From a candidate division NC10 bacterium SPGG6 (GTDB lineage: Bacteria > Methylomirabilota > Methylomirabilia > Methylomirabilales > CSP1-5): DNA of 6,268 nt. Position numbers and translations under genes: made by a program. How positions within the stretch are numbered: position 1 is the first letter of the stretch; each line of letters starts with the position of its first letter. The stretch covers positions 403 through 6,670 of the forward strand of contig LXTG01000078.1 in the NCBI GenBank assembly GCA_001643535.1, read 5' to 3'. This document shows, piece by piece, positions 1-6,198 of the stretch. The notes beneath the pieces were generated by a model. It made no database searches. It was not told the DNA's origin and saw only the letters and a program-made list of their open reading frames with translations.

Positions 1-153
1 GGTGCGGAAGGTGAAGCAGAAACCTACGCGCTGGATGAACCGGAGGGCACCCTTTTCACTGCGGACCCGAAGATGGGGAAGGCGGTGAAAGCCTCGGTCC
101 CTCAGGGCCTCCAAGACCGCCCGCGTGAGCGGTCGATGCCCCTGCCGCTTCAT
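1..153 (-). CDS. 5' part of an unidentified gene coupled to the DGQHR gene, cut by the window edge
   Basis: An ATG at 151-153 opens a frame that stays open for all 51 codons to the window edge. It starts only four bases after the TGA of the DGQHR gene. There is no clear Shine-Dalgarno, so translational coupling within one transcript is likely. The visible protein is basic and begins MKRQGHRPLTRAVLEALRDR, probably a helix, and ends with the segment ALRFIQRVGFCFTFRT (residues 36-51). From memory, a phrase like 'F..vGFCF.F' occurs near the N-terminus of uncharacterised bacterial proteins sometimes labelled AlkZ-related or winged-helix. I cannot confirm that match from 51 residues, so I assign no function. 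Support for a real gene is the tight spacing, the uninterrupted frame, and a composition more protein-like than the opposite strand. Confidence 0.55.
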   Translation of the reverse strand, partial: MKRQGHRPLTRAVLEALRDRGFHRLPHLRVRSEKGALRFIQRVGFCFTFRT

Positions 154-157
154 CCCA

Positions 158-1288
158 TCAGCGGTAGCGCAGGGTGTCCCGCAGCTCTCGGACTAACGTC
201 TCGACGGTCCCCCGTGTCCCACCCGCCAGTTTCTGTCGCCACGAGCCTTCGGTCTCGAACCGGCTGTCCCCGATCCGCTCACTCCACGGGGAGACCGCCT
301 GGCGGATGGCGGCGGCGTCAAAGGGGTCCTTCTTGCTTTCCCGGGCGGCCGCCATGACATCCGGGGAGACCCGGATAAAGGCCCTCAAGGCCGTCCCGGT
401 CTTAATGCTGTACTTCCGGCCCACCCAGGCTTGGGGAAACGCTGCGGCGATCGCCTTGAAATAGTTTAGGAAGAAGCGGCGAGCCCCCTCGCGGAGCTCT
501 CTCACCCGCCCGGCCCCGCCAATCTTCTGAACCGTCTCCAGGAGCTCCACTATCTCGTCAGCCAAGGGGGCCTGAGAGACCTTCCCCCGTCCCACGCCCA
601 GGATGCGGATCTCTCCCCGCAGAGGGGATGATTCTGCCTCGTTGAGTCCCCGGATGATGTCGTGAGCCAATGCCTGGTTCTCGTCGGTGTAAAGCCTCCG
701 CCCGGCCAGACTGATCAGGTGGGATGGATTCAGGCGGGTGTGCTTGGCGTTAATGGTGACGAAGAGTTCCACCACCTGCCGGTCATCCAGGTTGTCAAAG
801 ACGACGGCCGGGACCTCCAACCCTTTCAGTTCCTGGGCCGCCGCATGGAGGGCCAACAACCGATGCTGGCCATCCAGGGCCCGCAGGATACCTGGCTCTT
901 CTGGGATCTTCAGCAGCCCCAGGCTCGGGTTGGCTGCCCCCGAGGTGAATTGAAGCCGCCGCTCCGCGATGATGATCACCGCCCCGGGGATAGCCGGAAG
1001 GTTTCCCGCCTCTTGACATTCCCGGTAGTACTGCAGGAGCTCCTCGATCTTCCGGTGGATCAAGGGTCGCTGAAAAGCCCCCTCGCCTCGCGATATCCGC
1101 CTCTCTAAAAGCTCCCAGTTAATCCGCGACCTCCGGCGTGCCTTCCCCCTGGGTCCCTCGGCCGCGCCGTACCCCAGGACCTCGAACTGGACCAGTCGGT
1201 CGATGTCCGACGCCGTGAACGAGGCCTGATAAAATTCGACCCCGAACTGCCGCACTTTATGAGCGGAGACCGTAATCATGCCCGCCAT
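158..1288 (-). CDS. Standalone DGQHR-domain protein (DndB-like superfamily)
   Basis: This 376-residue protein carries the family signature LDGQHRLLAL (DGQHR at residues 139-143), followed by FVTINAKHTRLNPSHL at 176-191. That order is typical of the DGQHR domain, distantly related to ParB/DndB folds. The N-terminal strand region (ITVSAHKVRQFGVEFYQ) and 'AFQRPLI...IPGAVII' (71-106) also fit the family. Family members include DndB, which regulates DNA phosphorothioation, and proteins found near DNA-modification or defence genes. None of those partners is visible here, so the role is unknown. Start choice: the AGGGG site sits directly against the ATG at 1288 but nine bases before a second ATG at 1279, so the 373-residue form starting MITVSAH may be the true product. 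The gene lies 164 bp after gcvPB, behind a repeat-filled spacer, and is closely followed by another gene. No signal peptide or membrane segment is evident; probably cytoplasmic. Confidence 0.85.
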   Translation of the reverse strand: MAGMITVSAHKVRQFGVEFYQASFTASDIDRLVQFEVLGYGAAEGPRGKARRRSRINWELLERRISRGEGAFQRPLIHRKIEELLQYYRECQEAGNLPAIPGAVIIIAERRLQFTSGAANPSLGLLKIPEEPGILRALDGQHRLLALHAAAQELKGLEVPAVVFDNLDDRQVVELFVTINAKHTRLNPSHLISLAGRRLYTDENQALAHDIIRGLNEAESSPLRGEIRILGVGRGKVSQAPLADEIVELLETVQKIGGAGRVRELREGARRFFLNYFKAIAAAFPQAWVGRKYSIKTGTALRAFIRVSPDVMAAARESKKDPFDAAAIRQAVSPWSERIGDSRFETEGSWRQKLAGGTRGTVETLVRELRDTLRYR

Positions 1289-1304
1289 CCCCTTTTTTTC
1301 TGCA

Positions 1305-1332
1305 GTTCTCAGTTCACCGCTCTCAGTTCATC
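1305..1332 (+). repeat. Degenerate heptameric direct repeat, plus-oriented arm
   Basis: Four consecutive 7-base units on the plus strand read GTTCTCA, GTTCACC, GCTCTCA and GTTCATC. The array ends where the next seven bases (GACGCCT) leave the pattern. It sits just upstream of the DGQHR gene and faces an opposing heptad arm at 1351-1378, so the two could pair partly in a transcript. The same unit family recurs in the gcvT-gcvH spacer. Confidence 0.6.
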
Positions 1333-1350
1333 GACGCCTCAGACCTTCGC

Positions 1351-1378
1351 CACCAACAGTGAACCGTGAACCCTGAAC
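1351..1378 (-). repeat. Degenerate heptameric direct repeat, minus-oriented arm
   Basis: Read on the minus strand, four consecutive heptads are GTTCAGG, GTTCACG, GTTCACT and GTTGGTG. The first three share GTTCA exactly. The arm is oriented opposite to the array at 1305-1332 and borders the hairpin element at 1382-1439. It lies between gcvPB and the DGQHR gene and does not code for anything I recognise. Confidence 0.65.
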
Positions 1379-1381
1379 GAC

Positions 1382-1439
1382 TCGACTGAGCGGTTCGACC
1401 GGGCTCACCGCCCTGAGCACGTCGAAGGGCTCGTCGAAG
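1382..1439. repeat. REP-like paired-hairpin element after gcvPB
   Basis: Two hairpins can be drawn side by side. In the first, TGAGCGGT (1387-1394) pairs with ACC (1398-1400) and GCTCA (1403-1407), giving eight base pairs, a two-base bulge and a TCG loop. In the second, GCCCT (1410-1414) pairs with AGGGC (1426-1430). The GCTCA at 1403-1407 could instead pair with TGAGC at 1414-1418. On the minus strand, CTTCGACGAGCC (1439-1428) is followed directly by CTTCGACGTGC (1427-1417), an imperfect tandem. The core 'CCCTGAGCacGTCGAAGGG' resembles a palindromic extragenic repeat that I remember as common in many environmental genomes. It begins right after the gcvPB stop. No T-run follows, so I do not call it an intrinsic terminator, although it could shield the 3' end of the mRNA. 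Confidence 0.55.
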
Positions 1440-1452
1440 TCCATGAACTCGT

Positions 1453-2946
1453 TCAAGAGGTGGGCCGCCAACGAAGCTTGGGCTCCCGGGCCGCCTTGGT
1501 CTCATTCAGGCGAGTCACCTTGGGATTGCGGGGCGCCTCCCGCAGGAGGTCGGGGTTCTCCTGCGCCTCGCGGGCGATCTGCTTCATCGCCGCGATGAAC
1601 TGGTCCAGGGTTTCCTTGCTCTCGGTCTCCGTCGGCTCGATCATCAGCGCGGCCTTCACGATCAGGGGAAAGTAAATGGTCGGCGGATGGAAGCCGTAGT
1701 CGATGAGCCGCTTGGCGATGTCGACGGTGTGGATGTCGTGCCGCACCTGCAGGGCGTCGGTGAAGATGCACTCGTGCATGCAGTGGCGGTCGTACGGCAG
1801 GTGGTAGGTCCCCTTGAGCTGACTCTGGATGTAGTTGGCGTTGAGCACGGCGACCTCGGACGCCCGCCGGAGCCCCGCCGACCCCATGGACCGGATGTAG
1901 GTGTACGAGCGGACCAGGACCCCGAAGCTTGCCGCGAAGGCGCGGACCTTCCCGATTGACTTGGGTCGCTTGAAATCGAACGTTAATCGGTTCCCCTTTT
2001 TCTCGACCGTCGGGACCGGCATGAAGGGGGCCAGGTGCTTCTTCAGTGCAACGGGACCCGCCCCCGGCCCGCCGCCCCCGTGCGGCTGCGAGAAGGTCTT
2101 GTGGAGGTTAATCTGGATGACATCGACGCCACAGTCCCCGGGGCGACTGATCCCCATTACACTATTCAGGTTGGCCCCGTCGCAGTAGACCTGGCCTCCC
2201 TTGGCGTGGACGATCTTGGAGACCTCGACAATCTGTTCCTCGAAGAGCCCTAAGGTATTCGGGCTCGTGACCATGATGGCAGCCACCTCGTTGTCCATGA
2301 CCTCGGCCACCGCCTTGGCCTCTACGATGCCGCGGGGCCCCTCCTTGACGGGCACCACGCGGTACCCGCACAGGGCCGACGTCGCCGGGTTGGTCCCGTG
2401 GGCCGAATCGGGAATCAGGACCTTGGATCGCGGATTGCCGCGCGAGGTGTGATAGGCCCGGATCATCATGAGGCCCGTGAGCTCTCCATGGGCGCCCGCC
2501 GAAGGCTGCAGCGTGACCCGGTCCATGCCGGCCACTTCGGCCAGGTACTGCTCCAACTCCCACATCAGCTGAAGCGCCCCCTGACTGAGTTCCTCGGGCT
2601 GATAGGGATGCGCCTTGGCGAACCCCGGGAGGCGCGCCATATCTTCGTTGATCCGGGGATTGTACTTCATCGTGCAAGAGCCGAGCGGAAAGAACCCCAG
2701 GTCGACGCAGTAGTTCCACTGTGAGATCCTGGTGTAGTGGCGGATCACGTCGACCTCGCTCACCTCGGGCATGCCGGGGATGCCGTCCCGGAGGAGCCGC
2801 TTGGGGATCAAGACTTCAGCCTTCTTCTCCGGCACGTCCACCGGCGGAAGAGAGTACCCCACTCGACCCGGCGAACCCTGTTCGAAGATCAACGGCTCGT
2901 TCAAGACCAGTCCCCGTGTGCCGATGGTGTTCCCGGTGCCGCTCAT
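1453..2946 (-). CDS. gcvPB: Glycine dehydrogenase (decarboxylating), subunit 2 (P protein, PLP-binding half)
   Basis: This is the C-terminal-type half of the glycine cleavage P protein, which with GcvPA decarboxylates glycine and transfers the aminomethyl group to lipoylated GcvH. The PLP site is clear: NLHKTFSQPHGGGGPGAGP spans residues 280-298, with K283 as the Schiff-base lysine. Other conserved blocks are YCVDLGFFPLGSCTMKYNPR (79-98), LQPSAGAHGE (146-155), DSAHGTNPA (180-188) and YCDGANLN (254-261). Length (497) suits the family, and the C-terminus ends in the usual 'aar.PkLRW' with only four extra residues running into the repeat spacer. The ATG overlaps the gcvPA stop in an ATGA, and GGAGGT lies five bases upstream (2952-2957), so translation is coupled to gcvPA. 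No terminator with a T-run follows the gene. Identification is firm. Confidence 0.97.
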   Translation of the reverse strand: MSGTGNTIGTRGLVLNEPLIFEQGSPGRVGYSLPPVDVPEKKAEVLIPKRLLRDGIPGMPEVSEVDVIRHYTRISQWNYCVDLGFFPLGSCTMKYNPRINEDMARLPGFAKAHPYQPEELSQGALQLMWELEQYLAEVAGMDRVTLQPSAGAHGELTGLMMIRAYHTSRGNPRSKVLIPDSAHGTNPATSALCGYRVVPVKEGPRGIVEAKAVAEVMDNEVAAIMVTSPNTLGLFEEQIVEVSKIVHAKGGQVYCDGANLNSVMGISRPGDCGVDVIQINLHKTFSQPHGGGGPGAGPVALKKHLAPFMPVPTVEKKGNRLTFDFKRPKSIGKVRAFAASFGVLVRSYTYIRSMGSAGLRRASEVAVLNANYIQSQLKGTYHLPYDRHCMHECIFTDALQVRHDIHTVDIAKRLIDYGFHPPTIYFPLIVKAALMIEPTETESKETLDQFIAAMKQIAREAQENPDLLREAPRNPKVTRLNETKAAREPKLRWRPTS

Positions 2947-4289
2947 CGTCCACCTCCCAGCGCTTTGGCCAGCGCGTCGATCTCCGGGCGGCTGTTCTGC
3001 TCCGTAACGCAGACCAGGAAACAGTCCTTGAGCTCCGGATAGAACCGCCCCAGGTCCAATCCGCCGATGATCTGCCGCTTCAGCAATCCCTTGAGGATCT
3101 CACCCGGTTTCTTCTTGGTACGCAGGACAAACTCGTTGAACGTCGGGCCCGTGAAGCGGAGGCTGAACCCACGGACCTTCGCCAGCCGCTCCTTGGCGTA
3201 GGCCGCCTTGCGCAGGTTCAGCAGGGCAACGTCCCGCAGGCCCTGGGGACCCATGGTGACCATGTACATCGCCGACATGGTGGCGATCAGCGACTCGCTG
3301 GTACAGATGTTCGAGGTCGCTTTCTCCCGTCGGATGTGCTGCTCCCGGGTCGCCAGCGTCAGGACATACCCGGTCCGCCCCTCGCGATCCTCCGTCTCGC
3401 CCACCAACCGTCCCGGCATCTGCCGCATGAACTTGTCTCGGGTCGCGAAGAAGCCGACGGCCGGCCCGCCGTAGTTCAAGCCTGTCCCGAGCCCCGCCCC
3501 TTCGCCGGTGACGATGTCGGCGCCGCACTCTCCCGGCGGCTTCACAATGCCGAGGGAGACCGGTTCGGCCACAGCGACGACCAGGAGGGCACCCACCGCG
3601 TGGGCGGCCTCCCCGAGCGGCGTGAGGTCCTCGATAACGCCCAAAAAGTTGGGGGACTGAACGACCAGGCAGGACACCCGCTCGCTCAGCATCTTCCGGA
3701 CCTGGCCGATATCGGTCACCCCGGCCTCGGTGAAGGCGACCTCCCGGAAGGAGATCCCCAGTTGCGAGGCATAGGTCCGCGTCACCGCCCGGTATTCAGG
3801 ATGGATGGCGCGCGCCATCACGACCTCGGAGCGGCCCGTGATCCGGTGCGCCATCAGGGCCGCTTCCGCCGTCGCCGAGGCCCCTTCGTACATGCTGGCG
3901 TTGCTGACCTCCATGTCGGTCAGGAGGCAGATGAGAGTCTGATACTCGAACAGCGCCTGCAGCGTCCCCTGAGCGACCTCAGGCTGATACGGGGTGTATG
4001 GGGTGAGGAATTCCCCGCGCAAGACCAGATGATTGAGGATGGCCGGGCTGAAGTGGTTGTAACAGCCGGCGCCGAGGAACATGCTGTAGCGATCGGCGTT
4101 GGCATTCTTGTCCGCCAACGCCCTGACCTGCCGTGCGACCTCGGACTCGGCCATGGCCGGCGGCACCTTGAGCGGCCGCTTCAACCGGACAGCTGCCGGA
4201 ATGTCGGCAAAGAGTTCCTCCACCGACTGGACGCCGATGGCCTGGAGCATCGCCTTGCAATCCGCGTCAGTATTGGGAATATATCGCAT
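2943..4289 (-). CDS. gcvPA: Glycine dehydrogenase (decarboxylating), subunit 1 (P protein, N-terminal half)
   Basis: A 448-residue protein that starts MRYIPNTDADCKAMLQAIGV, the usual GcvPA opening. Family blocks follow in order: FLGAGCYNHF (71-80), YTPYQPEVAQGTLQALFEYQ (98-117), and NASMYEGASATAEA (130-143). It forms the split P protein with GcvPB; the PLP lysine sits on the partner, while this half completes the fold and active site. One oddity is D125 in 'LLTDMEVSNAS', where I recall glycine (LTGM) as the usual residue. The ATG overlaps the gcvH stop by one base (TGATG) and is preceded by a perfect AGGAGG six bases upstream (4296-4301), inside the end of gcvH. Its own stop overlaps the gcvPB start by four bases. 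Overlaps at both ends imply one mRNA and near-equal output of the two subunits. Confidence 0.97.
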   Translation of the reverse strand: MRYIPNTDADCKAMLQAIGVQSVEELFADIPAAVRLKRPLKVPPAMAESEVARQVRALADKNANADRYSMFLGAGCYNHFSPAILNHLVLRGEFLTPYTPYQPEVAQGTLQALFEYQTLICLLTDMEVSNASMYEGASATAEAALMAHRITGRSEVVMARAIHPEYRAVTRTYASQLGISFREVAFTEAGVTDIGQVRKMLSERVSCLVVQSPNFLGVIEDLTPLGEAAHAVGALLVVAVAEPVSLGIVKPPGECGADIVTGEGAGLGTGLNYGGPAVGFFATRDKFMRQMPGRLVGETEDREGRTGYVLTLATREQHIRREKATSNICTSESLIATMSAMYMVTMGPQGLRDVALLNLRKAAYAKERLAKVRGFSLRFTGPTFNEFVLRTKKKPGEILKGLLKRQIIGGLDLGRFYPELKDCFLVCVTEQNSRPEIDALAKALGGGR

Positions 4290-4684
4290 CAGTGCCCTCC
4301 TCCCGCCTGCTTAAGGTACGCGGAATACTCCGACGCAGAGAGAAGCTTGTCCAGGTCCTTCGGATTGGTGATCTTGACCCGGATCATCCATCCGGCCCCG
4401 TACGGATCCCCGTTGACCAGCTCCGGCTTCCGTTCGAGCTCACCATTCACTTCCAGGACCTCACCCCCAGCCGGACAGTAGAGATCGGAGACGGCCTTCA
4501 CCGACTCGATTACTCCGAAGGGCTCCATCTGGCGCAGTGATCGCCCCTTCTTCGGCAGCTCGACGAACACCACGTCCCCCAGTTGATCCTGAGCGTAGTG
4601 GGTGATGCCGACCTGTCCTCTATCCCCCTCGACCTTGATCCATTCGTGCTCCCGGGTATACTTGAGTCCCTCCGGTACTTGCAT
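4289..4684 (-). CDS. gcvH: Glycine cleavage system H protein
   Basis: This 131-residue lipoyl carrier shuttles the aminomethyl intermediate from the P protein to GcvT and is reoxidised by the L protein. The N-terminus YTREHEWIKVEGDRGQVGIT (9-28) and 'AQDQLGDVVFVELP' (31-44) are standard for GcvH. The lipoylation motif is ESVKAVSDLYCP, with K63 as the modified lysine. 'ELVNGDPYGAGWMIRVK' matches the conserved C-terminal part. The ATG at 4684 is preceded by GGAGGG seven bases upstream (4692-4697). The gene follows gcvT after a 65-bp spacer holding heptad repeats and overlaps gcvPA by one base. No lipoate ligase or lipoyl synthase gene is present in the window, so lipoylation must be supplied from elsewhere. 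Confidence 0.97.
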   Translation of the reverse strand: MQVPEGLKYTREHEWIKVEGDRGQVGITHYAQDQLGDVVFVELPKKGRSLRQMEPFGVIESVKAVSDLYCPAGGEVLEVNGELERKPELVNGDPYGAGWMIRVKITNPKDLDKLLSASEYSAYLKQAGGGH

Positions 4685-4702
4685 GATGATGCCCTCCGAT
4701 CA

Positions 4703-4747
4703 GTTCAGGGTCAAGAGATCGCGGTCCATGAACCCTCAACCATGAAC
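4703..4747. repeat. Opposed heptameric repeats in the gcvT-gcvH spacer
   Basis: Three minus-strand heptads, GTTCATG, GTTGAGG and GTTCATG, occupy 4747-4727. On the plus strand, GTTCAGG and GTCAAGA run from 4703 to 4716. The plus unit GTTCAGGGT (4703-4711) is complementary to ACCCTCAAC (4732-4740) at eight of nine positions, so the transcript could fold into a stem between gcvT and gcvH. The units match the heptads between gcvPB and the DGQHR gene, pointing to a genome-wide repeat family. A role in mRNA stability or the GcvT:GcvH ratio is possible but is inference. Confidence 0.55.
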
Positions 4748-4749
4748 CG

Positions 4750-5799
4750 CTATCGTTTGCGTCTATAAAAAGGAGTAGGAGCGATCTTGGCCCGGACCGG
4801 CTCGCCCCGGATCAGGATCTCGACCTCGGTGCCGATCGTGGCATATTCGACCGTGATGTACGCCAGCCCGATGTTTGTGCCCAAGGTCGGTGAGGGACCA
4901 CCACTCGTGACCTCTCCGACCTCCTGGCCGTTTTTCACAATCTTATAATGGGCGCGGCCGATCCCGCGGCCCACCATCTCGAACCCCACCAGCTTCCGCG
5001 TCAACCCAGCCGCCTGCAGCTTCTCGAGCGCGGCCCGCCCGATGAACTCCCCTTTTGCGGATTTGACGATCCAGCCGAGATCGGCCTCGAGGACCGTGTG
5101 CGCGTCGTCAATGTCGTTGCCGTACAGCGCCATCTTGGCCTCAAGCCGCAGCGTATCCCGGGCCCCCAGCCCGACCGGAAGGATACCGAAGGGACGGCCC
5201 TCTTCCAGCAGGCGATTCCAGAGGGCCTCGGCCTTGTCGGGAGACAGATAGATCTCGAAGCCGTCCTCGCCCGTGTATCCCGTCCGGGAAATCAGGGCAT
5301 CGGCATCCAGCACCTTGCCAGGCTGGAACCAGTAATATCTGATCTGGCTGAGATCGACAGGGGTGAGTTTCCGAAGAATCTCCGGGGCCTTGGGGCCCTG
5401 CAAGGCGAGGAGCGCGGTCTCATCGCTGATGTTCCTCGCCTCGACGTCCCCGATGACATGCGCCGTGATCCACTGATAGTCCTTTTCAATATTGGACGCA
5501 TTGACCGTGAACATGTAGTGATCATCGGCCAGCTTGTACACCGTGAGATCATCGACGAAGGTCCCATTCTCGTAACAGAGGGCCGCGTACTGGACCTGCC
5601 CAATGCTGAGCCGGGAGGCGTCGTTGGTCACCAGTCGCTGAACCGCCGCGAGGGCATCGGGGCCGCGAAACTCGATCTCCCCCATGTGGCTGATGTCGAA
5701 CAGGCCGGCGGTCCCGCGGACCGCCCGGTGCTCCTCCAGGATGCCCGAGTATTGCACCGGCATGTCCCACCCCCCGAAGGGGACCATGCGCGCCCCCAT
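4750..5799 (-). CDS. gcvT: Aminomethyltransferase (glycine cleavage T protein)
   Basis: GcvT releases ammonia from the aminomethyl-GcvH intermediate and makes 5,10-methylene-tetrahydrofolate. Coordinates run from the first ATG (349 residues). Conserved blocks are GARMVPFGGWDMPVQYSG (2-19), GLFDISHMGE (32-41), the catalytic region GTFVDDLTVYKL (79-90) with the DD pair that includes the folate-site aspartate, SRTGYTGEDGFEIYLS, GLGARDTLRLEAKMALYGND, and the C-terminal 'APTPFYR'. This ATG has no Shine-Dalgarno and lies inside the conserved region. The same frame continues upstream with KRTPLNAAHRQ, matching the usual family N-terminus, so the true protein is probably 361 or 368 residues (see the adjoining extension entry). 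The gene is first in the operon, behind a sigma70-like promoter at 5928-5955. Confidence 0.96.
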   Translation of the reverse strand: MGARMVPFGGWDMPVQYSGILEEHRAVRGTAGLFDISHMGEIEFRGPDALAAVQRLVTNDASRLSIGQVQYAALCYENGTFVDDLTVYKLADDHYMFTVNASNIEKDYQWITAHVIGDVEARNISDETALLALQGPKAPEILRKLTPVDLSQIRYYWFQPGKVLDADALISRTGYTGEDGFEIYLSPDKAEALWNRLLEEGRPFGILPVGLGARDTLRLEAKMALYGNDIDDAHTVLEADLGWIVKSAKGEFIGRAALEKLQAAGLTRKLVGFEMVGRGIGRAHYKIVKNGQEVGEVTSGGPSPTLGTNIGLAYITVEYATIGTEVEILIRGEPVRAKIAPTPFYRRKR

Positions 5800-5856
5800 C
5801 TGTCGGTGGGCGGCGTTCAGGGGGGTCCTCTTCAGATCTGCCTGAGGTGTGTCGAT
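5800..5856 (-). other. Probable true N-terminal coding extension of gcvT with a non-standard start
   Basis: The gcvT frame stays open upstream of its first ATG to a stop at 5877-5875. It encodes KRTPLNAAHRQ just before GARM, which matches known GcvT N-termini (for example 'KRTPLF' in Bacillus). No ATG, GTG or TTG lies in this stretch. Two candidates remain. An ATC at 5856-5854 has GAGGT five bases upstream (5866-5862) and gives MDTPQADLKRTPL. A CTG at 5835-5833 has AGG five bases upstream (5843-5841) and gives MKRTPL. The ATC has the better ribosome site; the CTG gives the more usual length. A sequencing error or a mutated ATG is also possible. Confidence 0.7.
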
Positions 5857-5927
5857 GACGGACCTCTTCTGTGGTCAAGGAGGTACAGCGGGGGAAAGCG
5901 AAGAGAATGCAACGTGATTATTTCAGT

Positions 5928-5955
5928 ACTCTAAATGGAGTTTGAAATTTGTCAA
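5928..5955 (-). promoter_or_regulatory. Likely sigma70-type promoter of the gcv operon
   Basis: On the minus strand a perfect -35 box TTGACA (5955-5950) is followed, after 16 bases, by TAGAGT (5933-5928). The latter matches TATAAT at four of six positions, including the important second A and final T. Transcription would start near 5921, giving a leader of roughly 65 bases before the ATC candidate start. I see no riboswitch in that short leader. A strong inverted repeat lies just upstream of the -35 box and could bind a regulator. Confidence 0.55.
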
Positions 5956-5972
5956 GGGGAAAGTCACCGATC

Positions 5973-5992
5973 CCCACCCTAAGAGGGGTGGG
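5973..5992. repeat. Perfect 7-bp inverted repeat upstream of the gcv promoter
   Basis: CCCACCC (5973-5979) and GGGTGGG (5986-5992) are perfectly complementary around a six-base loop (TAAGAG). The centre lies about 30 bases upstream of the gcv -35 box, where an activator site could sit. No T-run follows on either strand, so it does not look like an intrinsic terminator. An alternative pairing uses GGGGA (5956-5960) and TCCCC (5971-5975). Confidence 0.5.
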
Positions 5993-6041
5993 AACGTCGA
6001 TGGCGCACACCCCCCAAAAATAAAACAGCATTAAATTTTGC

Positions 6042-6069
6042 TTGACACCCCTCCTCTCCTTCTGATAAA
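6042..6069 (+). promoter_or_regulatory. Possible divergent promoter reading out of the right edge
   Basis: A perfect TTGACA (6042-6047) on the plus strand is followed after 16 bases by GATAAA (6064-6069), four of six against TATAAT. Directly upstream, 6016-6040 is strikingly AT-rich for this GC-rich DNA and resembles an UP element, a feature of strong promoters. The inverted repeat CTCCTT/AAGGAG (6056-6073) overlaps the -10 box and could be an operator. No plus-strand gene starts in the roughly 195 bases that remain, so the product would be an RNA or a gene beyond the window. Confidence 0.35.
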
Positions 6070-6198
6070 GGAGCGGGCAGGCTCCGGACAGACGAGGCCT
6101 TTTTGCTACTATCGACTGGGGGGGGTGATAGATGCCAGCGTGCTTGGGGTAGGGTTCAGGGAACACCAAGGTTCTCCTGCCTCTCCATGGCAGCAAAC

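Noticed and set aside
1305..1439. CRISPR array
   Set aside because: The repeats are seven-base, degenerate and contiguous with no spacers of even length, and no cas genes are present.
2721..4481. Plus-strand frame of 586 codons
   Set aside because: It lies entirely antisense to gcvPA and parts of gcvPB and gcvH, whose family motifs are unmistakable. The product is Arg/Gly/His-rich, as expected of a shadow frame.
4948..5934. Plus-strand frame of 328 codons
   Set aside because: It is antisense to gcvT and runs across the gcv leader and into the promoter -10 box; no motif or ribosome site supports it.
6064..6085. Intrinsic terminator on the minus strand (GGAGC/GCTCC followed by TTTATC)
   Set aside because: The stem is only five base pairs and the T-run is short and broken; it also overlaps the possible plus-strand -10 box. 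Too weak to call.
6154..6167. Another heptad (GTTCAGG, GAACACC) near the right edge
   Set aside because: There is a single good unit with no tandem neighbours; chance is enough to explain it.
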